Source: Macrostomum hystrix
Taxonomy: Eukaryota; Platyhelminthes; Macrostomidae
Length of the DNA stretch: 64,000 nt
Direction of reading: 5' to 3'
Assembly (NCBI GenBank): GCA_950097015.1
Contig: CATNEN010000009.1
Span: forward strand, 1,614,501 to 1,678,500
Under the pieces are notes generated by a model, which saw nothing but the letters and a program-made list of their open reading frames with translations, was not told the origin of the DNA and ran no database searches. The position numbers and the translations under genes were made by a program. Shown here one piece after another: positions 1 to 10,340 of this stretch (position 1 is the stretch's first letter; each line of letters opens with the position of its first letter).

Positions 1-140
1 TTTCGGCGAACAGAATGAATCGTTTCGCAAACCAGTCTGTGATTTCCTAGACGAAAATTTCAGTGTGCGCCTGTGTTCCGGGTTTGAGACATTGGATAGA
101 TATTTGTCATGGCACTGAGCAGGCAGCAATGAGAATTCAG

Positions 141-3100
141 CATCCACCCCGCTCGCCATGCAGCAGGTGGCTCGGGGCCTGTCGGCGGGCCACCTGCTTG
201 TTGGCCAGCTCCGCATCAGCAGGCGGAACAATGAACTGGCCTTCGTGGATCATCCCGACGGTGACGCCGACTTGATGATCAGCGGTCTCATCGATCGCAA
301 TCGAGCCCTCAACGATGACGAGGTGGCCGTGCTAATTAAACCGGTGAGCAGCCGGTTGAGTCTAGACTCAAATTCAATTAAGGCACTTAATTTTGGCTAA
401 TCAGCGCGTGCCTTGACATTAGACAGTTGTGTAGAAGAAAAATACACACTTGACCTGAATCGCATGTGAGTTTGAGCATGGGCAAACTCAGATTCACAAG
501 CCCATTACGATCCCCCTGTCTCATCTCTCCCCTGCTTAATCTCTCTTCTGTCACAAATTTGGCTGGACCTCAACCGTGAACAATGTCTCTATAGCGCAAT
601 GCCCACTCCAGGTCGGTCTCTGGCGAGTGCTGGGTTTCCGCGGCCCCGCCACCGCCAACGCCGAGGCTGAGGAGCCGCCCACTGTGTCATCGGTCCTCAG
701 CTCCGGGCAGGCGGTCTTCGCCGACCTCTTTCCTGGAACGAATTTCGACGAGTCGACTGTTGCGAGGCTCCTGAAATCGAACGCGGATCCATGCCGACCC
801 CTGCCGATGGACCGGGTTCAGCGGGTGGGGCAGGTGGTGGCCATTGTGCGCCACTTGGCCAGTCGAAACTTTGTTGGTCGTGTGAAGCCCCGGCCTGGCC
901 AGGTGAGAGTGAAGCCTTGATATGTCGCATCAGCTTTGAGTCCATCCTCAGATAAGGGCCTTTGAGCAACCATTCTCATTCTCATTCTCATGCTCATGCT
1001 CATGCTCATGCTCATGCTCATGCTCATGCCACCTTGCAGCAGAACATGGACATCTTTGAGCCGTCGGACATTCGCCAGCCGCGCTGCAACGTGCCGCGGG
1101 CGGAGCTGGAAGTTTTCCAACGCCAGCCGACCGACCTCCGCCGGACGCTGTTCGTTGCCGAGCTGACAAGCTGGGCGCCGAGCTTCTTCATGCCGAAGGC
1201 GCGGCTCTGCCGGAAGCTGGGCGAGCGCCAGGCGGCCCGCATCGACCTGGAGCTGGAGACGCGAGTGCTGCTGGAGGATCTCGGCATCGAGTCCGAAGAT
1301 CCAACTGCCGACGACTGGATTGACGATGCCGAGGTCGGCAGCGGGCTGTCGAGCTGTCGATGGGATTTTCGCGACCCGTCGCGCTACTGCCTGTTCACGG
1401 TGGACAAGGAGCTGGCCCAGGACTTGGACGATGCCGTGCACTACCGAGCTCTTGAGGGCGGACTCTGTGAGGTTCGCGCCAATGTCCTCTTGGGGCGTGA
1501 TATTAAAGTCAGGGCAGATGTACACACCTGTGCGAGCGAGTGCCTGCGTACAGTATCTGTGTGCGTGTGTGCTCAGGAGTCAGCGGAAAGGGCAGAGTTG
1601 CCTCCTCGGTGGCTGCAGGTCTAGTGTCACCAAATGATGTGCCATTGCCAACAGCCCGCCTGGTTTGGGCGCTGAGTTTAGATGCTGAGGTGGTCTGTTT
1701 ACATGAACAGGTTGACAACTGCCCCGGCTGCAAAATGATTCATTTTAACTGCAGGTGGGCGTGCACATCTCGGACGTGTCGCATTATGTTCGCCCGGGGA
1801 CTCAAATCGATTCAGCAGCCCGAGCGCGCGCCGCCACCACCTACCTGGTGCAGCGCTCCTGCAACATGCTGCCGCAGCACCTGTGCGAGGACATCTGCTC
1901 GCTGAAGCCGCGCCGGGATCGCCTGGCTTTCAGTGTGGTCTGGACAATGGACCCCGATACTGGCGACGTGAAATCCACCAAGTTCGGAAAATCGATTATC
2001 CGCTCTTGCAGCCAGCTGAGCTACACGCAGGCGCAGAAGTTTATCGAGGGTCACTCAGAACTTCAGTCGGATTCGGAAGCTGAGGTGAGAATCTCCCCCT
2101 CGATATCCCAGTCTCCACTGATCCCCAAAACTCCATCCCACCTGAAACTGTTCTCGTGGACAGGTGAAGCTCGGATTCCCCGAGGCGCCGCACACGGTGC
2201 AGTCCCTGGCAGACAGTGTGCGAGCTCTCCACCGCCTGGCAGCCACGCTGCTCGAGCGACGCTTGGCAAACGGTGCCCTGGCCATCGACCAGCCCAGGCT
2301 CATCTTTCGCCTCGGCGAGGTCGCCGACGCTCCTCCAATCGGGTTCGAGCTGAAGGAATCCGGCGACAGCAAGAGCATGATCGAGGAGCTGATGCTGCTC
2401 GCCAACTGCTCCGTGGCACTGAAGCTGCGGGATTCGGCGCCTCGGCTGGCTCTTCTCAAGCAGCAGCTGCCGCCATCAAGGCGAGCTCTCAGTAAACTGC
2501 TGAGAAGCGCAGCCACGTTAGGCGTGCAGCTGGACGTGACATCTGCCGGCGGCATTCAGGCCGGCATTCAGCAGGTGCTCATGGGCCTGAAAATCAAGAA
2601 AATGAAGGCTTAAAAATACGAAATCATAAATGAAACCCCGCACCTGCAGGCACGCCAGCAGCTGGATGCGGAGATGCAGCGGTACCTGCTCCAACTGTGC
2701 GTCTCGCCGATGCAGCGAGCGCAAAATTTTTGCATCGGCGGCGCGGCTACTCTGAGAAAGCCGGAGCTGTGGCGCCACTACTCGCTCAACGCGCCGGTGT
2801 ACACGAACTTCACCTCGCCGATTCGGCGCTACGCGGACATTGTGGTCCACAGGCAGCTGTGCGCTGCGATCTGCACCGAAGCCGGTCGTGAAGCGGACCT
2901 GTCCGCCAGATCGGTGAACAAATTCTAAAAAAATTACTTTTGTTGAGTCTCTACGGGCTTGCTCATGCCAGAGAGTGGGATAGGGATGATGTATGGGATG
3001 ACGCAAACAGGATGACGCAAACAGGATGACGCAAACAGGATGACGCAAACAGGATGACGCAAACAGGATGACGCAAACAGGATGACGCAAATACGATGAC

Positions 3101-4365
3101 GCAAACAGGATGACGCAAACAGGATGACGCAAACAGGATGACGCAAACAGGATGACGCAAACAGGATGACGCAAATAGGATGACGCAAACAGGATGACGC
3201 AAATAGGATGACGCAAACAGGATGACGCAAACAGGATGACGCAAACAGGATGACGCAAACAGGATGACGCAAACAGGATGACGCAAACAGGATGACGCAA
3301 ATAGGATGACGCAAATAGGATGACGCAAATACGATGACGCAAACAGGATGACGCAAACAGGATGACGCAAACAGGATGATGCAAACAGGATGACGCAAAC
3401 AGGATGACGCAAACAGGATGACGCAAACAGGATGACGCAAACAGGATGACGCAAACAGGATGACGCAAACAGGATGACGCAAACAGGATGACGCAAACAG
3501 GATGAAACGAAACTAAAAAGCCAGTATCGGGAGGACGCCGCGAATTTAAATTTCGTTTGGTTTCGCTTGAATTTGGTCAGTTCTGTTTATCCGAGGTGCG
3601 ACCATCCGACTCGGCCCGGGATAAACAGCCAATACTCAGACCGGGGTGAACGCGAGTTTTAGCCAGCGGCTAAAACAAAAACAAAAAACCTTCACAGCAA
3701 ATAACAGCGCAGCAGAGTTCACACACAAGGCGGGGTGGGGTTGAGGCCTCCCGCAGCACTGACCCTGCTCAGCCAGGCCGGTGTGCTTGTTAACTGAGCC
3801 GTTTGACAATCCGATCGAATTGAAACCCGCAGACAGAGTCGGTGCAAAGTCTGGTTGAGCTGGCCCGCCACTGCAACAAGAAGGAGAAGGAGGCTAGCGA
3901 GGCTGGCAGGCGCAGCACCGATTTGTACTTTGCCGCGTTCTTCCAGGCGGGCAAACATCCGATGCGAGAAGTTGGCCGCGTTGTGGGCGTGCTGGACAAT
4001 GCCCTGGACCTCTTCCTCACCGGCTGCGGACTGGAGTGCCGTCTGTTTCTGGACAAGCAGGAGGACCTTCGCCACTTCCAGGTCGAACCGGAGCAGGTGC
4101 GATGTCTATTAATCAATCAATCTACGTGTATCTATCAACCTATTCATCAATCTATCAATCTGCCATTCTATCTATCCATCAGGTGGTCGCGCTGCACTTC
4201 AAAGGCTGCGAGTCCGACAGTCACCGGCTCAAACTGCAGCCGAAGTCCCGGCTAGACGTCGATTTCGTCAGCTGCCAGCTGAGAGACGGCCGACCGATGC
4301 GGCTGATGTTGAGCCTGAAGCCGCCAGCCTGTGAGCTGTGCTCAGCGGCCTCAGGCAGCCGCTGA
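141..4365 (+). CDS. DIS3L2: DIS3L2-like 3'-5' exoribonuclease (RNase II/RNB family), 5'-partial
   Basis: Cytoplasmic exosome-independent exonuclease that degrades RNAs, typically uridylated ones, 3' to 5'. Exons read as 141-343, 612-902, 1040-1471, 1755-2084, 2164-2574, 2650-2913, 3833-4096 and 4183-4365, stop TGA at 4363. Order of domains: first cold-shock domain (exon 1, RNRALNDDE), second cold-shock domain (exons 2-3, [10 protein letters not shown]), RNB catalytic domain (end of exon 3 to exon 6) and a weak S1-like C-terminus (exons 7-8). The RNB aspartate cluster is complete in [15 protein letters not shown], and the later RNB motif [11 protein letters not shown] is present, so the enzyme should be active. 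All seven introns are phase 0. The first exon starts at an acceptor-like AG (139-140); the initiator may be ATG 158, but the family has an N-terminal extension, so an upstream exon outside the window is likely. The last part resembles the family least. A DIS3 paralogue is less likely because no PIN domain is seen. Confidence 0.9.
972..1029 (+). repeat. Hexanucleotide microsatellite (CATTCT/CATGCT)n
   Basis: About nine 6-bp units, first CATTCT then CATGCT. They lie in the 137-bp second visible intron of the DIS3L2-like gene and end ten bases before the acceptor AG at 1038-1039. The array therefore makes up the pyrimidine-rich part of the acceptor. The His/Ser/Ala reading frame across it is not coding. 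Confidence 0.85.
1498..1740 (-). repeat. Dispersed ~280-bp element, copy 1
   Basis: This copy fills most of the 283-bp intron 1472-1754 of the DIS3L2-like gene. It matches, in reverse complement, copies at 36525-36810 and 38640-38905, sharing blocks such as GGGCAGATGTACACACCTGT and a GTGTGCTCAGGAGTCAGCGG block. It has no coding capacity that I can recognise, and I found no clear terminal inverted repeats. Confidence 0.75.
2997..3505 (+). repeat. 14-bp minisatellite (GATGACGCAAACAG)n
   Basis: About 36 near-identical 14-bp units with a few AATAGG/AATACG variants, inside the 919-bp intron between exons 6 and 7 of the DIS3L2-like gene. The unit length is not a multiple of three, so the long minus-strand frames through it are period artefacts. 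Confidence 0.97.
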
Positions 4366-4511
4366 TGGAATCGAACTCCGGCTCTCCAATCGCTGGACGG
4401 TCATTTCTCTCTCACTTCCTCAAATGCCAGAAATGCGTTACTTTGTTCTACGCTAAACTATAAAATAATAATAATAATAAAATTATAAAATGTGACTTCT
4501 GAGGACCCTTC

Positions 4512-4517
4512 AATAAA
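4512..4517 (+). promoter_or_regulatory. Poly(A) signal AATAAA of the DIS3L2-like gene
   Basis: Canonical AATAAA 147 bases after the stop codon, in an A/T-rich stretch that includes an (AAT)n run at about 4466-4481. This is a plausible cleavage signal; the site is inferred only. Confidence 0.55.
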
Positions 4518-4914
4518 GTTTATCACGAGCTTGTAATTAATATAATAGATTACAACAGCCCAAGATGTGCAGCCGACAGCCGCAGCTATTGCGCGGCGCA
4601 TCTGAAGCTGCATACGGCTGTTCAGCACATGAGAAAGTCATAGATGGGTTTCCGCATCTAGCTAATGCAGGTACTGTGGCGGCCAAGCCCGCACGCAGCG
4701 CCGTCTGCGGTGCAGTCACACTCAAACCCCGGCCGCCTAGCCGAGGGGTGGGTGCACCGCCCGCCGGCGCGCTAAGCCGGGGGGTGTTTTGACTCCCGCC
4801 ACGCTCTCGCACCTCCCCACGCTCAATACGCTCGTATATAAAGAACTTTGGATAATAAATTTGTATATGCATCTTTCTCGCGCATTTCATTTTGCGAGAC
4901 GCTAAAGTACCCCT

Positions 4915-5036
4915 TTAACAGCTGGGTGAACGAAAGCAATGCAGAGTTCAGACACAAATTATTCCAGTTGAGCCGGGAATCGAATCCCGACCTTCAATTC
5001 GTGAGTCCGACGCTCTAGCCACCAGGCTAAACCTCC
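4915..5036 (-). repeat. tRNA-derived SINE, copy 1
   Basis: Read on the minus strand, this starts with a tRNA-like head that has an A box (TTTAGCCTGGTGG) and a B box (GGGATTCGATTCCC). A tail follows (ATTTGTGTC ... TTCACCCAGCTGTTAAA). The same tail occurs at 35128-35200, also in minus orientation. It does not fold as a canonical tRNA, so it is a SINE rather than a tRNA gene. Confidence 0.75.
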
Positions 5037-5049
5037 TAAATAAGAATTC

Positions 5050-5215
5050 CTGCAGGAGGTCTGTGGCAAATGGCACAATATTTTGGTAGCCTGCAAGGAG
5101 ACAATTCTCTCCATTTCGTTGGCTACTGAGCACACAGATTCGTACGCAGCCATTACGCTCACACAGAGGTGCATATCTGCTCTGACTTTCTGATTGTCAG
5201 GTAGTGTACACTAAT
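5050..5215 (+). repeat. Dispersed ~280-bp element, copy 2 (diverged)
   Basis: Same order of blocks as the copies at 36525 and 38640: GCAGGAGG, a TGGCACA block, GGAGACAATTCTCTCC, GAGCACACA, GCTCACACAGAGGTG and TCAGGTAGTGTACACT. It lies directly beside the tRNA-like head of SINE copy 1, so the two may be parts of one composite insertion. Confidence 0.6.
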
Positions 5216-5739
5216 CAGAATAATCAAGCTAATCAAGCTAATTGTCACCCTTTCTCACCACTCAACAATTCAAGACGGATTCAGGCAGACTGGAAGCAGC
5301 TGTCAGACAAGTGAGGTCGACTTCCTTAATCAATTATTGAAAGAAGAAAATATTTAAGGAGGCTTAAAATAAGTTCAAGAGCCCATTGTGTCGTGAGCCC
5401 TAAAGTTTGCGAATATGTATGAAATTTCCGACACCCGATGCCATTCGTTTGGTCTTTAAAGCATTTCTTGTTTGAATAAAGGTAGAATTTTTGCATATTC
5501 TAACACGTCTGACCAAGCTGTGTTAGAATCACATTTTTTCAATCGCCAACATTCGCCCTATTTGCTATTGCTAGTGACTGCAGCAATTCCACGCGGACAT
5601 CGTTTGCTCCGTTGCCGAGGAAACAAAAAGCACCGGTTTGTGTGCTTTGCGGAACATGCGAGGCCTGCATTTTTGTCTAGGAAGCTGCTTGCAAAGTACT
5701 TCGTCCACTGACTAAAATTCAACTAGGAATTGCCGCAGA

Positions 5740-6515
5740 GGAAGCCTCAGACACTGCCTTAGACACTGCCTCAGACACTGACTCAGACACTGACTCAGAC
5801 ACTGACTCAGACACTGCCTCAGACACTGACTCAGACACTGACTCAGACACTGCCTCAGACACTGCCTCAGACACTGCCTCAGACACTGCCTCAGACACTG
5901 CCTTAGACACTGCCTCAGACACTGCCTTAGACACTGCCTCAGACACTGACTCAAACACTGCCTCAGACACTGCCTCAGACACTGCCTCAGACACTGCCTC
6001 AGACACTGCCTCAGACACTGCCTCAGACACTGCCTCAGACACTGACTCAGACACTGCCTCAGACACTGCCTCAGACACTGCCTCAGACACTGACTCAGAC
6101 ACTGCCTCAGACACTGCCTCAGACACTGCCTCAGACACTGCCTCAGACACTGCCTCAGACACTGACTCAGACACTGCCTCAGACACTGCCTCAGACACTG
6201 ACTCAGACACTGCCTCAGACACTGCCTCAGACACTGCCTCAGACACTGACTCAAACACTGCCTCAGACACTGCCTCAGACACTGCCTTAGACACTAACTC
6301 AGACGCTGCCTCAGACACTGCCTCAGACACTGCCTTAGACACTGCCTCAGACACTGCCTCAAACACTGCCTCAGACACTGCCTCAGACACTGACTCAGAC
6401 ACTGACTCAGACACTGCCTCAGACACTGCCTCAGACACTGACTCAGACACTGCCTCAGACACTGCCTCAGACACTGACTCAAACACTGCCTCAGACACTG
6501 ACTCAGACACTAACT
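5740..6515 (+). repeat. 12-bp minisatellite (AGACACTGCCTC)n
   Basis: About 64 units of 12 bp, with CTGACTC, CCTTAG and CAAACAC variants. Because 12 is a multiple of 3, the minus strand stays open for more than 250 codons in two frames (Ser-Glu-Ala-Val-type and Cys-Leu-Arg-Gln-type). There is no flanking coding signal, so I treat it as non-coding. Confidence 0.97.
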
Positions 6516-8095
6516 CGGTGGTGAAGTCGGTGGCTTCACCAGTACTCTACAGAATCGCTTGAACTAAGCGCGCAAAACTGACTGAAAGCACGAATGCCAA
6601 ACGATGAAGTTTGATAGGATTTAAGTCTGCTGCACCTGTGACAACAACAGCAGCTCATTCCCAAAGAATCCCCCAGAATGTTTAAACAAGAACATGTTAT
6701 CAATGCTTTCAGCATTTCACGTCCTCTGAAATCTTATTTGTTTCTCATAAACGCGAGCACAAAAATGATTTTGAGTTTGCTTGCCAAGCCGCTGAACATA
6801 TTTCTGAACGTAATCTGATAATCTAGGCTTTTAATGCTTTCATAAAAAGCGTGAAGCAAAGCATCACATTAGCTTGAGTGCGTTTCGGCATATTCTACTT
6901 GAGAATAGCTCAGCTGAGACTGCTCAACTGTTTTCTGGTCAGCTTCTGGTCAGCCGTGAACCTCTGAAAATCGACCCTCTAAGCTTTAACAGTAGGACTA
7001 GCTACCAAGCGATTTTGCCACCCGTTTTTATAGCAACGGAAGGTGGAATTTTTCCCTGAAAAAATCTTTAAAACCTTTTGGCAGCGCCTGAATCCTGACG
7101 GCGTTGGGTGGTGACTGATTGATTGAGAGACTAGGCGATGGTATCTGTTCTTTGGGAATGAGATGCAGCTGTTTTCACAGGTGCAACAGAATCAAACCTT
7201 GTGAAACTCAATCATTTGGCTGCAAGTGTGAAAGGTCGTCAAGTTCTTTTAACCACCGAATGGAATGCTGGGCCAGTGGTCCAGTATGGAATGTCCCGAA
7301 AACTGAGAATGAAGTTGTTCAACGCCCCAGCGAAAAACACAGCTTAGGATATTACAATTGAGACTTCTTTTGCACGCATTCGGTTTAAGAATAATTTATG
7401 ACAATGTTTGTATTCAAGCGTACCAAAATTTCAAGCAAGTCATCAATTATGCCAAGCAGTTCTTGTGAACAACAGCCTCTCAGGACACAACACAATAACT
7501 CTTGTAATGACTTCATATATTAAATTGAGTCTTCGCAGTAAGAGACGGTTTTTACAGCACTGAAACAATTGAAAAGCAGCAGGGTCAAGCACTTTAGGTC
7601 GAGAATCATACACAAGTATATAAACCAATTAAGTGATATCGAGAGGGGGTTGAAGGGTATAAGTAGTGCGGACGAGCCAGAGGGTAACAACTGAAAAGGA
7701 GGGGTAAGGAAAGAGAGACCAACAACCTAGCCTACTAGCCAATCAGAGGCGAGGGAGAGGAGAGAGAAGTGAGGGACAGAGGGACAGCATAAACAAACAG
7801 AGAGAAAGGAGAAGTAATAAAACACTTCTTATGTCGTCTGGGCAATGCTCACCTGAAAATCCATATTCTACCACGCTCTTCCAAATGCGGGAAGGCTGCA
7901 CTGACGGTACTACTACGAGTATAAGCAACCTCAGCTTCAAAAACTTTACGAAAATTCGGCTTTCAGCCAATGGAGCGACGTTGATATAGCGGAGCGGAAT
8001 ACTTCCGAGCGTAAAAGCTGCTCCGTCATGTGAAAGTGAGCCAACGAACTGCCTTTACGAATTGCCCTTAAAAAGTGTTCAGCTTGCAGCAAGAA

Positions 8096-9429
8096 ATGAA
8101 GCCTATTAAGTTTGACTCTGGAGCTTTGATCGGGGCACTATCACTGGCAATTATGAGCAGCCCATTACTGGCATGCAGCGACTGCTCTGTTGTGTACGAA
8201 CTGCTGACCGACGGCTGCCCCGCCAATCTGGTTGAATCCACGCTGCAGACCGCGGCGAGCGAGCCGGAGTGCGTTCTCCAATGCACTCTTCGCCCCGACT
8301 GCCGGCTGTCCGTGTACTTGCGGGACAGCGCCGCCTGTCACAGCCTGCCCGAGGTGCCACCTTTCTCTGGCCTCTGCAGAGCCGGAGCGGTAACGAGGCG
8401 CAAGCTTGCCTCGAACAACGGTGAGAAACTGGGCGAGTATTCGCCTGATTTGCAGTGACAACTCAAACGCCTCACCGATGTTTCAGCCCCAACCCGACCA
8501 GCCGGAAGAACCCCAGATCCGCTGACGACAGCGCAAACTGGACGCAGCGCTAGCAGCGCCTATCCGAGCAGCTCGACTGTACCGCGCACAACACGATCGA
8601 TGTGGCCTACACCTTCCGCTGCTTCGACACTGAATGTGTCAGCACTGAGCTTCGCTTCTCGTGTACTTCTTTGGTACGACTTCAGGAAGGGCTACAGAAA
8701 CCTGGCCAACCTGTCGCAGTACACCTACATCGCTACACCTGTTAATGTCGTCGAGCTCGACACTGTCAGAGGAGCTCGCCTAACGGGCTCCAACTCTTAC
8801 ATTGCAGTCAGCACTGCCAACTTTTTCACGAAGTTTAAAAGCGGCCAAAAGTTCTCGTTCTTCTTTCAGGGACAATTCGCAGTAGCTGGAAGGCAAGCAC
8901 GAGAAGTTAAAGGCAAAGCCGTTATTCAGATAAAATAAAAACGAATGCTGATATCTAAAAGCTCTAATTTTTAACCGATGCACCTCCTGATTCCAGTGAT
9001 GTTTGCATTAGCTCATTCCACGACTGCTCGACCAATTACTACGTGAGCTACTGGAACGTGAAGAACAATGGAGGCATTCACTCGCGAACCTATTGCGTTG
9101 ACAGTTCCCACCAGTACAACTACGTAAATTCACAGCAAGTTTTTTCCACGGACAGCACTCAGAGATTAAGCTCTGTCGGAGTGACTTTCACCGGCTCCAA
9201 CTACAAGAACAGGTGGTACATGAACGGTACATTGTATGCCACTGAGTCACCAAGCAGCAACGGTGGTAGCGCTGTTGCTAGCCAGTACTACGACTGCTTG
9301 CGAATCGGCGACTGCCACACAGCCGGGCCGGGAGACTTCACTGGATGGCTTCAGTGCTGGGGCTTCGTGACTGACTATCTGGACCAAGCCCAGTTTGACA
9401 GCTTGCGCGAACTTTGCAACAGCTCCTAG
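8096..9429 (+). CDS. Secreted Cys-rich / LamG-like (concanavalin-fold) protein A
   Basis: Three exons: 8096-8420, 8487-8892 and 8997-9429 (387 aa). The start is the first in-frame ATG, at 8096. Residues 1-27 form a hydrophobic signal peptide (ALIGALSLAIMSSPLLAC). A short Cys-rich module follows (about residues 28-105; Cys spacing resembles PAN/apple-type domains). Next is a Ser/Thr/Pro-rich mucin-like linker, then a LamG-type jelly-roll fold at about 165-385 with the signature elements WYMNGTLYA and LRIGDCHT and a final short helix. Intron 2 appears to use a GC donor (AG|GCAAGC); the reading phase fits only with that donor. The domain family suggests extracellular carbohydrate or matrix binding; the ligand is unknown. 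A paralogue lies at 17.9 kb. Confidence 0.78.
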
Positions 9430-10340
9430 ACCTGTTCCAGAGCTGACACGGCGTTGATCGGAAGTCAGACAATAATTTTTTGTGAAATTTAAACCTTTTG
9501 TAAGGCAGGTTTTCCCTGAACCAAAAGTTGTTTTTTTATTCAAACTCTGCGCATAGCAACGGTGCGCCCTATGCTGCAGGTACTGTTGGCGCGCAAAGCA
9601 TAACAAAAGTCTCAGGGCCATTCTAACAAAGCAAAGCTCTGGCCCGGCCAAACAGTAGCAGCTGCAGAACCTCAGCAGCATCGCATCCGGCAGTTTCCTT
9701 TGCAGGAGTCACCTCCAGAAATTTCCGGTTTATTCAAGAAAGCTAGCAGAAAGTTTTTCGCAGACTGAAACAATCGGGTAATTGTCACGCGTCTTTGACC
9801 AAAGAATTAATGTCTGCGCGCACCTCTACTTTCCCAAAAAATTACCAAATTGGGCGATTACTCTTCTTGGTATCTTTGCGTTTGCGCCGCCGCCGATGCT
9901 GTAAATCTAAAATCAGACTATCTTTTGTCTAAATTTGTCAGTTTTAATTAAATACCTTTCTCATCCAGGTATGAGCGTTGCATTGAAATGAATTTGGAAA
10001 TACGATCGAGTTTCACTACGAGAAAGGGCAGAGCTTTCTTTATTAAACGGTACCTAAGTTTAGCAGCAGCGGCTATAAAAGTGACAGCTACAGCGTAAAC
10101 GGCTTTCCAAGAAACAGGGTTTCTAAGAAACGGATAAAAATTCCAATTACGCAGGTTCAGCCAGAGATTTAGCACAAACTACAGTACAAATAGTTTGAAC
10201 GAACTGAAAAACTTATCACAATTCTGTTAACACTCCGCGTGAGAATGCATAGAGTTAGTGATGAGGAAGCTGTCAAAATAGAATCAAGGAAAAAACAGAG
10301 GGCAAAGCTTGGATTTGTTGAATCTGCTATTCCAGCGGCG
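9430..10340. other. Intergenic gap between LamG-like A and the Vav-like gene
   Basis: This contains the 3' ends of two convergent genes. A minus-strand AATAAA at about 10038-10043 may serve the Vav-like gene. No other feature is seen. Confidence 0.5.

Larger units (their letters stand above)
4366..8095. other. Intergenic region with SINE, dispersed element and minisatellite
   Basis: No convincing gene. It holds the DIS3L2 3' UTR, a GC-rich stretch (4670-4810), a tRNA-derived SINE, one dispersed-element copy and the 12-bp array at 5740-6515. Around 7090-7145 there is a stretch (GGTGGTGACTGATTGATTGA) that recurs at about 34070-34110 inside a fold-back element. 6520-7090 and 7150-8000 contain nothing I recognise. 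Confidence 0.6.

Noticed and set aside
962-1027. His/Ser/Ala-rich protein start ([10 protein letters not shown] type)
   Set aside because: It comes from the CATGCT microsatellite upstream of an acceptor; the family alignment begins after 1040.
2518-3496. Long minus-strand frames over the 14-bp array
   Set aside because: All three frames stay open because the repeat unit lacks stops on that strand; the array lies in a DIS3L2 intron.
2997-3505. CRISPR-like array
   Set aside because: Direct units with no spacers in an animal gene intron; it is a plain minisatellite. The same applies to the other arrays.
4970-5036. Possible functional tRNA gene (minus strand)
   Set aside because: A and B boxes are present, but the anticodon arm and acceptor do not pair; it carries a SINE tail.
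5719-6510. Minus-strand open frames of about 180 and 263 codons rich in Ser-Glu-Ala-Val or Cys-Leu-Arg-Gln
   Set aside because: They are generated by a 12-bp tandem repeat, are open in two frames, and have no splice or domain context.
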